From assembly GCF_028551275.1 (NCBI RefSeq), contig NZ_CP117025.1, forward strand, positions 925,501-989,500: a stretch of 64,000 nucleotides of DNA, read 5' to 3'. Origin of the DNA: Sphingomonas hankookensis (GTDB lineage Bacteria > Pseudomonadota > Alphaproteobacteria > Sphingomonadales > Sphingomonadaceae). The notes beneath the pieces were generated by a model. It searched no databases. It saw only the letters and a program-made list of their open reading frames with translations, and was not told the DNA's origin. Made by a program: the position numbers and the translations under genes. Below, piece after piece: positions 44,864-54,138 of this stretch (positions are counted from its first letter, which is position 1; every line of letters begins with the position of its first letter).

Positions 44864-46324
44864 ATGTCCTTCCAGTCGCTTGGCCTGTCGAAGTCGATCC
44901 TCGACGCGCTCGCCGCCAAGAATTACGAAACCCCCACCCCGATCCAGCGCGATGCCATCCCGCTCGTGCTCGAAGGGCGCGACCTGCTGGGCATCGCCCA
45001 GACCGGCACCGGCAAGACCGCCGCGTTCGTGCTGCCCTCGATCGACCTGTTGGTGAAGGCCAATGTCCGCCGCCGCCCGATGCGCTGCCGCATGCTGGTG
45101 CTGGCCCCGACCCGCGAACTGGTCAGCCAGATCGCCGACAATGCCCGCGCCTATGCCAAGCACAGTAAGCTGACCGTCGCGACCGTGTTCGGCGGCGTGC
45201 CGGTGCCGCGCAACATCCGCGATGTGGCGGCAGGCGTCGACATCCTCGTCGCGACGCCGGGCCGGTTGCTCGACCTGATCGACCAGAAGTGCCTGGGGCT
45301 GGGCGAGCTCGAGATCCTCGTCCTCGACGAAGCCGACCAGATGCTCGACCTGGGCTTCATCCACGCGCTGCGCCGCATCGTGTCGATGGTGCCGAAATCG
45401 CGCCAGACGCTGTTCTTCTCGGCGACGATGCCCAAGGACATTCGCGAGCTGGCCGACAAGTATCTGACCGATCCGGCGACCGTGCAGGTGACGCCGGTAT
45501 CGTCGACCGCCGAACGCGTCGAGCAGTACGTTACCTTCGTCCAGCAGGCGGAGAAGCAGACGCTGCTGACCATGTTCTTCCGCAATACAAAGATTGACCG
45601 AGCCCTGGTATTCACCCGCACCAAACACGGCGCCGACCGCGTCGTGAAGCTGCTGGCGGCCAACGGCATCGCGTCGAACGCGATCCACGGCAACAAGTCG
45701 CAGCCGCAGCGTGAGCGGGCGCTGGCGGCGTTCCGCGACGGCACGGTGCCGATCCTGGTCGCCACCGACATCGCCGCGCGCGGCATCGACGTGTCGGGCG
45801 TCAGCCATGTGGTGAACTTCGAACTGCCCAACGTCTCGGAGCAGTACGTCCACCGCATCGGGCGCACCGCACGCGCGGGTGCGTCGGGTGTGGCGTTCAG
45901 CTTCTGCGCGGACGACGAGCGGCCGTACCTCAAGGGCATCGAGCGGCTGACCAAGCAGAAGGTCGAGGTCGTGCCGCTGCCCGACGATTTCCTGCAGCAG
46001 AGCGCGCAGATCAAGGCGAGCCGCGCGCCCTATGCCCCGGATCGGCCCGAGCGCCTGCCCAGCGAGCGCGGGCCCGCGCGGCCGCGTGCGACCCATGCCC
46101 ATGGCGCCAAGCCGGTCCATGGTCGCGGCGGTCCGGTCGGCAATCCGGCACGCGGCGGCGGTCAGCCGCAGCGCGGTGAGGGGCAGGGCGGTGGCGGTCG
46201 TCCGCCGCGTGAAGCCGGTGCCGGCGGTGGCGGGCGTCCCGGTGGCGGTGGCCGTCCGGGTGGCGGCGGCGGTCGCGGCCGTGGCGGCCGTGGTCGCGGC
46301 GGCGCTCCGCGCGCAACGGCGTAA
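44864..46324 (+). CDS. DEAD-box RNA helicase (RhlE-like)
   Basis: A 486-residue helicase with Q motif (YETPTPIQRDAIP), AQTGTGKT, PTRELVSQI, TPGRLLD, the box LDEADQMLD, FSATMP and HRIGRTARAG. The last 110 residues are a basic tail that becomes almost pure Gly/Arg/Pro (GGGGRPGGGGRPGGGGG, RGRGGRGRGG), an RNA-binding RGG region. It likely remodels ribosomal or mRNA structures. The ATG at 44864 follows CAGGAACT. The Gly-rich tail is encoded by repetitive GGTGGCGGT units that could expand or contract. Confidence 0.93.
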   Translation: MSFQSLGLSKSILDALAAKNYETPTPIQRDAIPLVLEGRDLLGIAQTGTGKTAAFVLPSIDLLVKANVRRRPMRCRMLVLAPTRELVSQIADNARAYAKHSKLTVATVFGGVPVPRNIRDVAAGVDILVATPGRLLDLIDQKCLGLGELEILVLDEADQMLDLGFIHALRRIVSMVPKSRQTLFFSATMPKDIRELADKYLTDPATVQVTPVSSTAERVEQYVTFVQQAEKQTLLTMFFRNTKIDRALVFTRTKHGADRVVKLLAANGIASNAIHGNKSQPQRERALAAFRDGTVPILVATDIAARGIDVSGVSHVVNFELPNVSEQYVHRIGRTARAGASGVAFSFCADDERPYLKGIERLTKQKVEVVPLPDDFLQQSAQIKASRAPYAPDRPERLPSERGPARPRATHAHGAKPVHGRGGPVGNPARGGGQPQRGEGQGGGGRPPREAGAGGGGRPGGGGRPGGGGGRGRGGRGRGGAPRATA

Positions 46325-46332
46325 TCCCAGAC

Positions 46333-46353
46333 CCTCCCCGCCGTGCGGGGAGG
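46333..46353. repeat. Family F arm downstream of the helicase
   Basis: CCTCCCCGCCGTGCGGGGAGG is close to a perfect palindrome in the gap between the convergent helicase and ABC permease genes. It is a solo arm of family F and could act as a terminator stem, though no T-run follows. Confidence 0.6.
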
Positions 46354-46355
46354 AG

Positions 46356-48848
46356 TTACAGCTCCCTGAGCGCCCGCGCCGGCCGCGCGCTCAGGATCGG
46401 CAGCACCCCCAACAACCCGATCCCCACCGTTACCCCGACCCCGACCGCCAGCGTCGCGGCGATCGCGCCGTAGTCGGGCAGCCAGTCGAACGCGAACAGC
46501 TCGACCACGACATACCAGGCGCCCGCAATCCCGATCGCCGCCGCCAGCGCGGCGAGGATGACCGCCAGCAGCAGATATTCCAGCGCCTGCGCCGCCAATA
46601 TCTGTCCGCGCGTCGCGCCGAGCGTCTTCAGGATCACCGAATCATAGGTCCGCGTCTCGCGCGCGGCGGCGATCGCGCCGACCAGAACGGCGATGCCGGC
46701 AAGGATCGCGATGCCCGCTGCCGCTGCGATGGCGGTCGCCATCTGCGAGACGATGGTGCGGACCTGCCCGATCACCTCGCGCACCTCCACGACCGAGGTC
46801 GAGGGGAAGCCGGCGGACAGCGCGCGGACGACGTCGCGCTCGCGGCCCGGAGGCATGGTAATCGTCGCCGCGAGATTGTGCGGCACGTCGGACAGCGCGT
46901 TGGGGCTGAACACCATCACGAAATTGAAGCCCATCGTGTCCCACGCGATCTTGCGCAGCGAGGCGATGCGCGCGGTGCGTTCCTGTCCGGCGACGCTGAT
47001 CGTGAGCGGATCGCCCAGCTTCAGGTCCAGCGCCTGCGCCATGCGTTCGTCGACCGAGACGAGCGGCGGGCCGGTATAGTCGGCCGGCCACCATGTGCCC
47101 GCGACCAGTTCGCTGCCCGGCGGGAGGGTGGCGGCGAAGGTCAGGCCGCGTTCGCCGCGCAGTGCCCAGGCGCCTTCGGGAATGGTCTTCAGGTCGGCGA
47201 CGCGGGTGGTGCCATAGGCGGTGATGGTGCCGCGCATCAGGGGCACGGTCTGGACGTCGCCGTCGGGCTGGATGTTGGCGATGGTGTCGCGAAACGATGA
47301 TTCGCGGGTCGGGGGCACGTCGAGGGCAAAAAGCGCGGGTGCGCGCGCCGGAACGGTCCGTTGGATGTTGGCGTCCAGGCTGGTGCGGATGGCGGCCAGC
47401 AGCACGAACAGGGTGAGGCCGAGGCCCAGCGCCACGACCAGCGCGCCGGTGCGGGCGCCGGGGCGGTGGAGCGCGGCCACGGCGAGGCGCCATAGTGGCC
47501 TGCGCGAGCGGGGCAGGCGGGCGGCCAGCCTGCGGATCAGCCAGCCAAGTGCCGACAATAGCAGGAGAAGTCCGCCCGCCGCGCCGAGGAATGCCGCGCC
47601 GAACCAAGGGCGTTCGCTAGTCGCGAGCACCAGCGCGACGATGCCGGCAAAGGCCGCGCCCATCCACGCCGCCGCCTTCCACCGGGGGGCGGAGCGCCCG
47701 TCATGGACCCCGCGCAGCAGCCCGGCGGCGGGCACCGCGCCTGCCGCCAACAACGGCGGGGCGGCAAAGGCCAGCGCGATCAGCAGGCCATAGGCGGCGG
47801 CCTGAACCAGCGGCAGCGGATGGATCGCGAAGGCCGGCGCGACCGGCAGGACATCGCCCGCCAGCGCCACGATCAGCGGCACGGCCGCGATTCCGATCGC
47901 CAGCCCGATCGCGATGCCGATGGCGGAAACGGCAACGATCTGAAGCAGATAGACCCGCGCGATCAGGCCGGAGGTGGCGCCCAGCACCTTTAGCGTGGCG
48001 ATGCTGGAGCGACGGGTGGCGAGGTAGCTCGACACGCCGTTGCCGACCCCGATGCCGGCGATGACCAGCGCGGTCAGCCCGACCAGCACGAGGAATTCCC
48101 CCATCCGCGTCAGGAAGCGTTCGGCACCGGGCGAGGCGCGGTCGCGGGTGCGGCTGTCCCAGCCCTGCGCGGGATAACGCTTTGTAAATGCAGCGATAGC
48201 CTGCGCCGGATCGTAGCGGCTGGCGATGCGGTATTTGCTCTCGTACAGGCTGCCCGGCGCGATCAGGCCGGTGCGTTGTAGCCCGTCGAGCGACACCAAT
48301 GCCACCGCGCCCAGCGTGAAGCCTTCGCTCAGCCGGTCGGGTTCGTCGGCGATGATCCCGGCGACGGTGAAGCACGCCGTGCCGTAGCGGACGGAACCGC
48401 CGACGCGCAGTTTCAGCCGTTCGACCAGTGCCGGTCCGACATAGGTCTCGGTCGGCGACAGCGGACGGGCGGCGCCGTTTTGCAGGGTGAGCGTGCCGTA
48501 GAGCGGATAGGCGGTGTCGACCGCCTTCAGCTCGATCGGGGCGGTCTGGCCGTCGAAGTTGACACCCATCGACTGCATGCGCAGCGTTTCGGACACGCGG
48601 CCGAGCTTCGCCATCGCCCGGCGCTCGGCGGGATCGGCGGGTCGCTGCGACACGGAGAGTTCGAGATCGCCGCCCAGCAGGCTCTGCCCGCGTGCGGCGA
48701 GTTCGCCGGTGATGGAGCGGGTAAGGCTGCCGATCGCCGCCAGCGCGCCGACGCCGAGGATCAGGCAGACGAGGAGGAGGCGCAGGCCGCGGAAGCGCGC
48801 GTCGAGTTCGCGGCGGGCGAACGTCCATGCGAGGCGCCAGTCGGTCAT
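46356..48848 (-). CDS. ABC transporter permease with two FtsX domains (YbbP-like)
   Basis: An 830-residue inner-membrane protein. It has an N-terminal segment (LRLLLVCLILGVGALAAIGSL), a large periplasmic part, and two FtsX-type membrane blocks (about residues 250-420 and 690-830). It fits the YbbP-like permeases that pair with a LolD-like ATPase. The ATPase gene lies upstream at 49006 and an esterase gene (tesA-like) is divergent, the conserved ybbAP/tesA arrangement. The substrate is unknown, possibly lipids or lipoproteins. The ATG at 48848 was chosen over 48863 as MTDWRLAWTFARRE is typical. Confidence 0.9.
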   Translation of the reverse strand: MTDWRLAWTFARRELDARFRGLRLLLVCLILGVGALAAIGSLTRSITGELAARGQSLLGGDLELSVSQRPADPAERRAMAKLGRVSETLRMQSMGVNFDGQTAPIELKAVDTAYPLYGTLTLQNGAARPLSPTETYVGPALVERLKLRVGGSVRYGTACFTVAGIIADEPDRLSEGFTLGAVALVSLDGLQRTGLIAPGSLYESKYRIASRYDPAQAIAAFTKRYPAQGWDSRTRDRASPGAERFLTRMGEFLVLVGLTALVIAGIGVGNGVSSYLATRRSSIATLKVLGATSGLIARVYLLQIVAVSAIGIAIGLAIGIAAVPLIVALAGDVLPVAPAFAIHPLPLVQAAAYGLLIALAFAAPPLLAAGAVPAAGLLRGVHDGRSAPRWKAAAWMGAAFAGIVALVLATSERPWFGAAFLGAAGGLLLLLSALGWLIRRLAARLPRSRRPLWRLAVAALHRPGARTGALVVALGLGLTLFVLLAAIRTSLDANIQRTVPARAPALFALDVPPTRESSFRDTIANIQPDGDVQTVPLMRGTITAYGTTRVADLKTIPEGAWALRGERGLTFAATLPPGSELVAGTWWPADYTGPPLVSVDERMAQALDLKLGDPLTISVAGQERTARIASLRKIAWDTMGFNFVMVFSPNALSDVPHNLAATITMPPGRERDVVRALSAGFPSTSVVEVREVIGQVRTIVSQMATAIAAAAGIAILAGIAVLVGAIAAARETRTYDSVILKTLGATRGQILAAQALEYLLLAVILAALAAAIGIAGAWYVVVELFAFDWLPDYGAIAATLAVGVGVTVGIGLLGVLPILSARPARALREL

Positions 48849-48875
48849 GCGGCGGCTTCGCAAGGGTCTGCTTCA

Positions 48876-48964
48876 CCGTATCCCCGCGCAGGCGGGAATC
48901 CAGAGCCGCCTAGACCACCGGTTGTTTTGCTTGGCTCTGGACCCCCGCCTACGCGGGGGTACGG
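48876..48964. repeat. Family E palindromic repeat, copy 2
   Basis: Begins CCGTATCCCCGCGCAGGCGG and ends CCTACGCGGGGGTACGG. It lies between the ATPase gene and the permease gene of the same transporter, splitting the operon-like pair by about 157 bp. Confidence 0.8.
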
Positions 48965-49005
48965 GTTCGTTTTGAAACAGGTCGGAGCCTTTAGCACCGC
49001 GCCCG

Positions 49006-49701
<696 letters not shown>

Positions 49702-49716
49702 GAAAGGTTGTCGCCG

Positions 49717-50448
49717 GTGACGAAGCAGGGACCCATATATGCTGGCGGCATCGCGCTTCTCCAAGGCGCTTTGCTGCTGTCGGGCTGTGGCGGGCCGGAT
49801 TTGTCGGAAACGAACGACGCGACGGCGGTGAACGTCGCCACCGACGCGACTCCGATACCGGCCGGATCGCAGGCGCCGGTCGCGGGGCCGGAGCGGCTGG
49901 TGCTGGCGTTCGGCGACAGCCTGTATGCCGGCTACGGCCTCGGGCGCGGCGACAGCCTGCCCGACGACCTGCAGGACGCCTTGCGTGCCGACGGGATCAA
50001 TGCGCGGGTGGTGAATGCCGGGATTTCGGGCGACACGAGTGCGGCGGGGCGGCAGCGGCTGGCCTTCACGCTCGACAAGCTCGACCGCAAGCCCGACCTC
50101 GTCCTGCTGGGGCTGGGCGGCAACGACCTGCTCAGGCAGATTCCGCCGGCCGAGACCCGGGCGAATTTCGTCTCTATGCTGGACGAACTCAAGAAGCGCG
50201 ACATTCCGGTGGTGCTGACCGGCATGATGGTGCCGCCCAATCTGGGGCCGGACTATGCCGCGCAGTTCAACCGCATCTGGCCGGACCTGGCAAAGCAATA
50301 TGACGCGACGCTCGATCCGTTCATCCTGGCCGGGGTCATCGGCAACCGGGCGCTGATGCTGCCCGACGGCATCCACCCGAATGCGCAAGGGGTCGACCGG
50401 ATCGTGGCGCGGCTGGGCCCGGTGGTGGCGGGGCGGTTGCGGGGGTAG
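49717..50448 (+). CDS. tesA: SGNH-hydrolase lipoprotein, arylesterase/TesA-like
   Basis: A 243-residue protein from a GTG start at 49717. It has a lipobox (GALLLSGC), then the SGNH core: LAFGDSLYAGYGL (block I Ser), NAGISGDTSAAGR, GLGGNDLLR and DGIHPNAQG (Asp-His). TesA-type enzymes hydrolyse acyl-CoA thioesters and aryl esters in the periplasm. The lipoprotein form suggests membrane anchoring. It is divergent from the ybbAP-like genes, matching the conserved neighbourhood. Confidence 0.88.
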   Translation: MTKQGPIYAGGIALLQGALLLSGCGGPDLSETNDATAVNVATDATPIPAGSQAPVAGPERLVLAFGDSLYAGYGLGRGDSLPDDLQDALRADGINARVVNAGISGDTSAAGRQRLAFTLDKLDRKPDLVLLGLGGNDLLRQIPPAETRANFVSMLDELKKRDIPVVLTGMMVPPNLGPDYAAQFNRIWPDLAKQYDATLDPFILAGVIGNRALMLPDGIHPNAQGVDRIVARLGPVVAGRLRG

Positions 50449-50506
50449 GGCTTCCCGTTTTGCCGTGCGGACCGGCGGTTGCGGGAATTTGGAAGCGAGA
50501 ACAGGT

Positions 50507-50575
50507 TTTGGGAAATAACAACCCGCAGGCGGCCGTGAGCGCGACCGGCGCGGCCGGATTCTCGTTGTTGGTTCC
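50507..50575. repeat. Imperfect inverted repeat between tesA and the Imm5-like gene
   Basis: TTGGGAAATAACAAC on the left pairs with GTTGTTGGTTCCCAA on the right (outer 7 bp and inner 5 bp match). It is more AT-rich than its surroundings. It lies near the presumed left border of the Imm5-like gene and may mark an insertion. Confidence 0.45.
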
Positions 50576-50633
50576 CAATCGGGAATGAAGGGTGGGGCTT
50601 CAATGCTTGCCGAGGCGGGGGTATCTCCGGACT

Positions 50634-51161
50634 ATGACAGATGTTGCGAGGGTCGATCTTGAGTTGAATGATTGCCGGGCGGTCGCGGGGTATGCGGCGC
50701 TGTGCGCTCATTCTGTCCTTTCGGTTTTCGAGCAACTGCACCCAAACGATCAGCGGCTGCACGATGCCATTGACGCCGCGCAACTGTTCGCGGGAGGCGC
50801 AAAACGAACCAAGGTCCTCCGGGACAGGGCTTGGTCTGCGTTACGGGCTGCGGGCGAAGCGGCCGAAAACGGCGAGATTGCTGCTAGCGAGGCAGCGCGG
50901 GCCGCCGTTGCGGCCGCCGGCGCTGCCTACCTGCATCCGCTGGCTAAGGCGACTCAGGTAAAGCACATTCTTGGATCGGCGGCTCATGCAGTGCGGGCAA
51001 TCGAACTTATACGCCCGAGCAATGCGGAATTGCATTTAACGATGTTGGTTGGCCTCGCCACGTCGCAGGTGTCGGAGGTTCTCCGCCGCTATCCAGCCGC
51101 CCCTTCGAAAGGCGGTCGCATTGGCGAACTGGTTCGCGAGATCGACGCGGCGCTTCGTTGA
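50634..51161 (+). CDS. Imm5-like putative immunity protein
   Basis: A 175-residue, Ala-rich helical protein. The segments YAALCAHSVLSVFEQLHPND, RLHDAIDAAQLFAGGA and EAARAAVAAAGAAYLHPLA fit the pattern of the Imm5 immunity family (xCAxxVLxxFExxxPxDxR...AIxAAR). Codon usage is less GC-biased than in the neighbours, suggesting horizontal transfer. No toxin gene is adjacent; the T6SS locus starts about 3 kb downstream. It would protect against a polymorphic toxin. Family assignment is from memory of the motif only. Confidence 0.6.
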   Translation: MTDVARVDLELNDCRAVAGYAALCAHSVLSVFEQLHPNDQRLHDAIDAAQLFAGGAKRTKVLRDRAWSALRAAGEAAENGEIAASEAARAAVAAAGAAYLHPLAKATQVKHILGSAAHAVRAIELIRPSNAELHLTMLVGLATSQVSEVLRRYPAAPSKGGRIGELVREIDAALR

Positions 51162-51222
51162 TCGGTATGTGACCAGCAGACGCAGATTTCCCGAAAATCG
51201 ATCCTTTGCGGGAAACCCGCCC

Positions 51223-52404
51223 CTACCCGAACGGCCGGTCGATCGATGGCTGCGGCTGGGTGAACCACTGCGCGCCGGTGTCGGTGACGTGGAAATGATC
51301 CTCCAGCCGGATGCCGAATCGGTCGGGGACGACGATCATCGGTTCGTTGGAAAAGCACATGCCGGGCTGGAGCGGGGTCGTGTCGCCGCGCACCAGATAG
51401 GCGGGTTCGTGGATCGACAGGCCGATGCCATGGCCCGTGCGGTGCGGCAGGCCGGGCAGGCGGTAGTCGGGGCCGAGCCCTTCGCGTACCAGCACCGCGC
51501 GCGCGGCGGCGTCGACCGCTTGCGCCGGCACGCCGGGGGCGGCGGCGGCGAAGGCGGCGGCCTGTGCGGCATGTTCGATGTCCCAGATAGCGCGGATGTC
51601 GTCATCGACCGCACCGAAGGCATAGGTGCGGGTGATGTCGCTGTGATAGCCCTCCACCCGGCAACCGGTGTCGATCAGCACCAGTTCGCCTTCGTTCAGC
51701 GCGCGGTCGCCGGGCAGGCCGTGAGGAAAGGCGGTGGCGCGGCCGAACTGGACGATGCAGAAGGTGGAGCCCCCGCCGCCGATCGCGCGGTGCGCGTCGT
51801 CGATGAAGCGGACGACCTCGCTGGCGAGGATGCCGGGGCGCAGGATGCGGGCGGCGGCGGCGTGGACCGCCAGCGTCATGTCCTTGGCCTGTTGCAGCAG
51901 GGCGAGTTCGGCAGGCGACTTGATCCGGCGGCAGCCATCGATCGCGGGCGCGCCATCGGTCAGGGTCAGGCCATGGGCGGCCAGCTTCTGCCCCCAGGCG
52001 AAGGGCAGCAGCGGATCGACAGCCAGCGTCGCGCCGGCGGGAAGCGCATCGCGGACCAGCGCGGTCGGGTCCTCATCCTCCTCCCACAGCAGCAGGTCGG
52101 CGGCGATGGTCAGGTCCGCCTCCAGCGTGCCGCGCTCGAACGCCGGGCAGAGGATGCGCGGGCGACCGGTAACGGGCAGCAGCAGCGCGACCATCCGTTC
52201 GCTCGCCCCCCACGGAATCCCGGTGAAATAGCGCAGCGAATCGCCGGTATGGACCAGCAGCGCCTGCGCACTCGACGCTTCGGTCAGCGCGCGGGCACGC
52301 TCGATCCGGGCGAGGCGTTCGGCGGGGGTGATGGCGGGGGCGGGCGTGGCCCATGGGGCTATCGCCGCCAGTTGCTGCGCCGCGTTCGATCCGCCGATGG
52401 TCAT
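51223..52404 (-). CDS. M24 metallopeptidase (Xaa-Pro aminopeptidase-like)
   Basis: A 393-residue creatinase/aminopeptidase-fold protein: a creatinase N-terminal domain, then the catalytic pita-bread domain with metal ligands in LVLIDTG (Asp), HSDITRTY (Asp), RTGHGIGLSIHE (His), SNEPMI (Glu) and LEDHFHV (Glu). It removes N-terminal residues, likely from Xaa-Pro peptides. It has no signal peptide, so it is cytoplasmic. It is divergent from the GH125 gene (109 bp between starts). Confidence 0.9.
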   Translation of the reverse strand: MTIGGSNAAQQLAAIAPWATPAPAITPAERLARIERARALTEASSAQALLVHTGDSLRYFTGIPWGASERMVALLLPVTGRPRILCPAFERGTLEADLTIAADLLLWEEDEDPTALVRDALPAGATLAVDPLLPFAWGQKLAAHGLTLTDGAPAIDGCRRIKSPAELALLQQAKDMTLAVHAAAARILRPGILASEVVRFIDDAHRAIGGGGSTFCIVQFGRATAFPHGLPGDRALNEGELVLIDTGCRVEGYHSDITRTYAFGAVDDDIRAIWDIEHAAQAAAFAAAAPGVPAQAVDAAARAVLVREGLGPDYRLPGLPHRTGHGIGLSIHEPAYLVRGDTTPLQPGMCFSNEPMIVVPDRFGIRLEDHFHVTDTGAQWFTQPQPSIDRPFG

Positions 52405-52513
52405 GGTCCGCCCTTTCGATCCCGTTCCGCCTCGCTGTAGCGGCGCGCGCGCGGCATTGCCACGCCGGGTGCGCGTATCCTAGCTGGGCGCGACGCTATC
52501 GGAGACCGAATGC

Positions 52514-53968
52514 ATGCTGACCGACCGCCGTACGATGATGATGCAGGGCGCGCTGCTGGGGGTCGGGCTGGCGAGCGGAGGGCTGGCCGGGGCGCAGAGC
52601 AAGGCCGCGTTTCCGAGCAGGCGCCCGGCGTCCGCCGACCGCCGCTTCGTCAGCAAGGCGGTCGAGCAGGAGATTGCGCGCGTCAGCCGTATGATCGCCG
52701 ATCCGGAACTGGCGTGGCTGTTCGCCAACGCCTATCCCAACACGCTCGACACCACGGTGCGGATGGGGACGGTCGGCGGCAAGCCCGACAGCTTCGTCAT
52801 CACCGGCGACATTCCCTGCCTGTGGCTGCGCGATTCGGCGGCGCAGGTGAAGTCGTACCTGCATCTGGCACCGCGCGACGCGAAGCTGCGCGAGCTGTTC
52901 CGCGGGCTGATCGCGCGGCATGCGCACAGCGTGCTGATCGACCCCTATGCCAACGCCTTCATGGAGGACCCGACCGCGCGGACGTCGCTGTCGTGGGCGA
53001 AGGAGGATGTGACCGAGATGAAGCCCGGCGTGGCCGAGCGGAAATGGGAGATCGATTCGCTGTGCTATTCGATGCGGCTGAGCCACGGATATTGGACGAC
53101 GACGCGCGATGCGACGCCGTTCGATGCCGAGTGGTCGCAGGCGATGCGCGCGATCGTCCGCACCTTCCGCGAACAGCAGCGCAAGGACGGACCGGGCCCC
53201 TACAAGTTCCAGCGCGCCAGCCGCCAGCCGACCGAGACGCTGCTGGCCGGTTATGGCGCGCCGACGCGCAAGAACGGGATGATCCATTCGGGTTTCCGCC
53301 CGTCGGACGATGCCTGCCAGTATCTGCTGTTCGTGCCGGCCAATCTGTTCGCGGTGACGACGCTGCGCGAGATGGCACAGGTCGCGAACGAAGCGCGCAA
53401 CGATGCGGCGCTGGCCAACGATGCGACCGCGCTGGCGAACGAGGTCGCGGCCGCCGTGGCGCAGCACGGGACGATGCGGCTGGCCGATGGCAGCGACGTA
53501 TGGGCCTATGAAGTCGACGGCTATGGCAATGCGATCTTCATGGACGACGCCAATGTTCCGTCGCTGTCCAGCCTGGCATGGCTCGGCTGCGTGCCCGCGA
53601 GCGATGCGCGGTGGCAGCGGACCGCGAAGGCGGCGTGGAGCGAGGCGAACCCGTGGTTCTTCAAGGGGCGCGCGGGCGAGGGGATCGGCGGGCCGCATCA
53701 GGGGATGGACTATATCTGGCCGATGTCGCTGATCGTGCGGGGATTGAGCGCGACCGACGATGCGACGATCCTGCAATGCCTCGCCACGTTGAAGCGCACC
53801 CATGCGGGTACGGGCTTCATCCACGAGGCGTTCGAGAAGGACGATCCGGCGAAGTTCAGCCGCGACTGGTTCGCCTGGGCCAATGGCCTGTTCGGCGAGT
53901 TCATCCTGCATCTGGCGGCGACGAGGCCGAAGCTGTTGCAGGCGCCGCTGGAGAATGTCCGGGTCTGA
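52514..53968 (+). CDS. GH125-family glycosidase (exo-alpha-1,6-mannosidase)
   Basis: A 484-residue exported protein. The N-terminus has two adjacent Arg before a hydrophobic stretch (TDRRTMMMQGALLGVGLAS), compatible with a Tat signal, ending GLAGAQS. The body matches GH125: FVITGDIPCLWLRDSAAQV, with the family's catalytic Asp expected in LWLRDS; HSGFRPSDDACQY; FIHEAFEKDD, with the Glu. GH125 enzymes trim alpha-1,6-linked mannose, for example from yeast mannans or N-glycans. The TonB receptor at 5.5 kb is far away; no mannose-uptake genes are adjacent. Confidence 0.9.
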   Translation: MLTDRRTMMMQGALLGVGLASGGLAGAQSKAAFPSRRPASADRRFVSKAVEQEIARVSRMIADPELAWLFANAYPNTLDTTVRMGTVGGKPDSFVITGDIPCLWLRDSAAQVKSYLHLAPRDAKLRELFRGLIARHAHSVLIDPYANAFMEDPTARTSLSWAKEDVTEMKPGVAERKWEIDSLCYSMRLSHGYWTTTRDATPFDAEWSQAMRAIVRTFREQQRKDGPGPYKFQRASRQPTETLLAGYGAPTRKNGMIHSGFRPSDDACQYLLFVPANLFAVTTLREMAQVANEARNDAALANDATALANEVAAAVAQHGTMRLADGSDVWAYEVDGYGNAIFMDDANVPSLSSLAWLGCVPASDARWQRTAKAAWSEANPWFFKGRAGEGIGGPHQGMDYIWPMSLIVRGLSATDDATILQCLATLKRTHAGTGFIHEAFEKDDPAKFSRDWFAWANGLFGEFILHLAATRPKLLQAPLENVRV

Positions 53969-54008
53969 GGGGGCACCATCATCGACTGCCGATCGGCATG
54001 CATGAAAC

Positions 54009-54091
54009 CGTCGCCCCAGCGAAGGCTGGGGCCTCTTGCGGTTCCTGCTGCGCGCTACAACCGAGAGATCCCAGCCTTCGCTGGGATGACG
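54009..54091. repeat. Family D palindromic repeat, copy 2
   Basis: Begins CGTCGCCCCAGCGAAGGCTG and ends AGCCTTCGCTGGGATGACG, inverse in orientation to the copy at 27216-27298. It lies between the convergent GH125 gene and the tagH remnant. Confidence 0.85.
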
Positions 54092-54138
54092 CTCGGGTGA
54101 GGTCGATCAGGCTCCAAGAAGCGCGCACCCCCCCCCGA

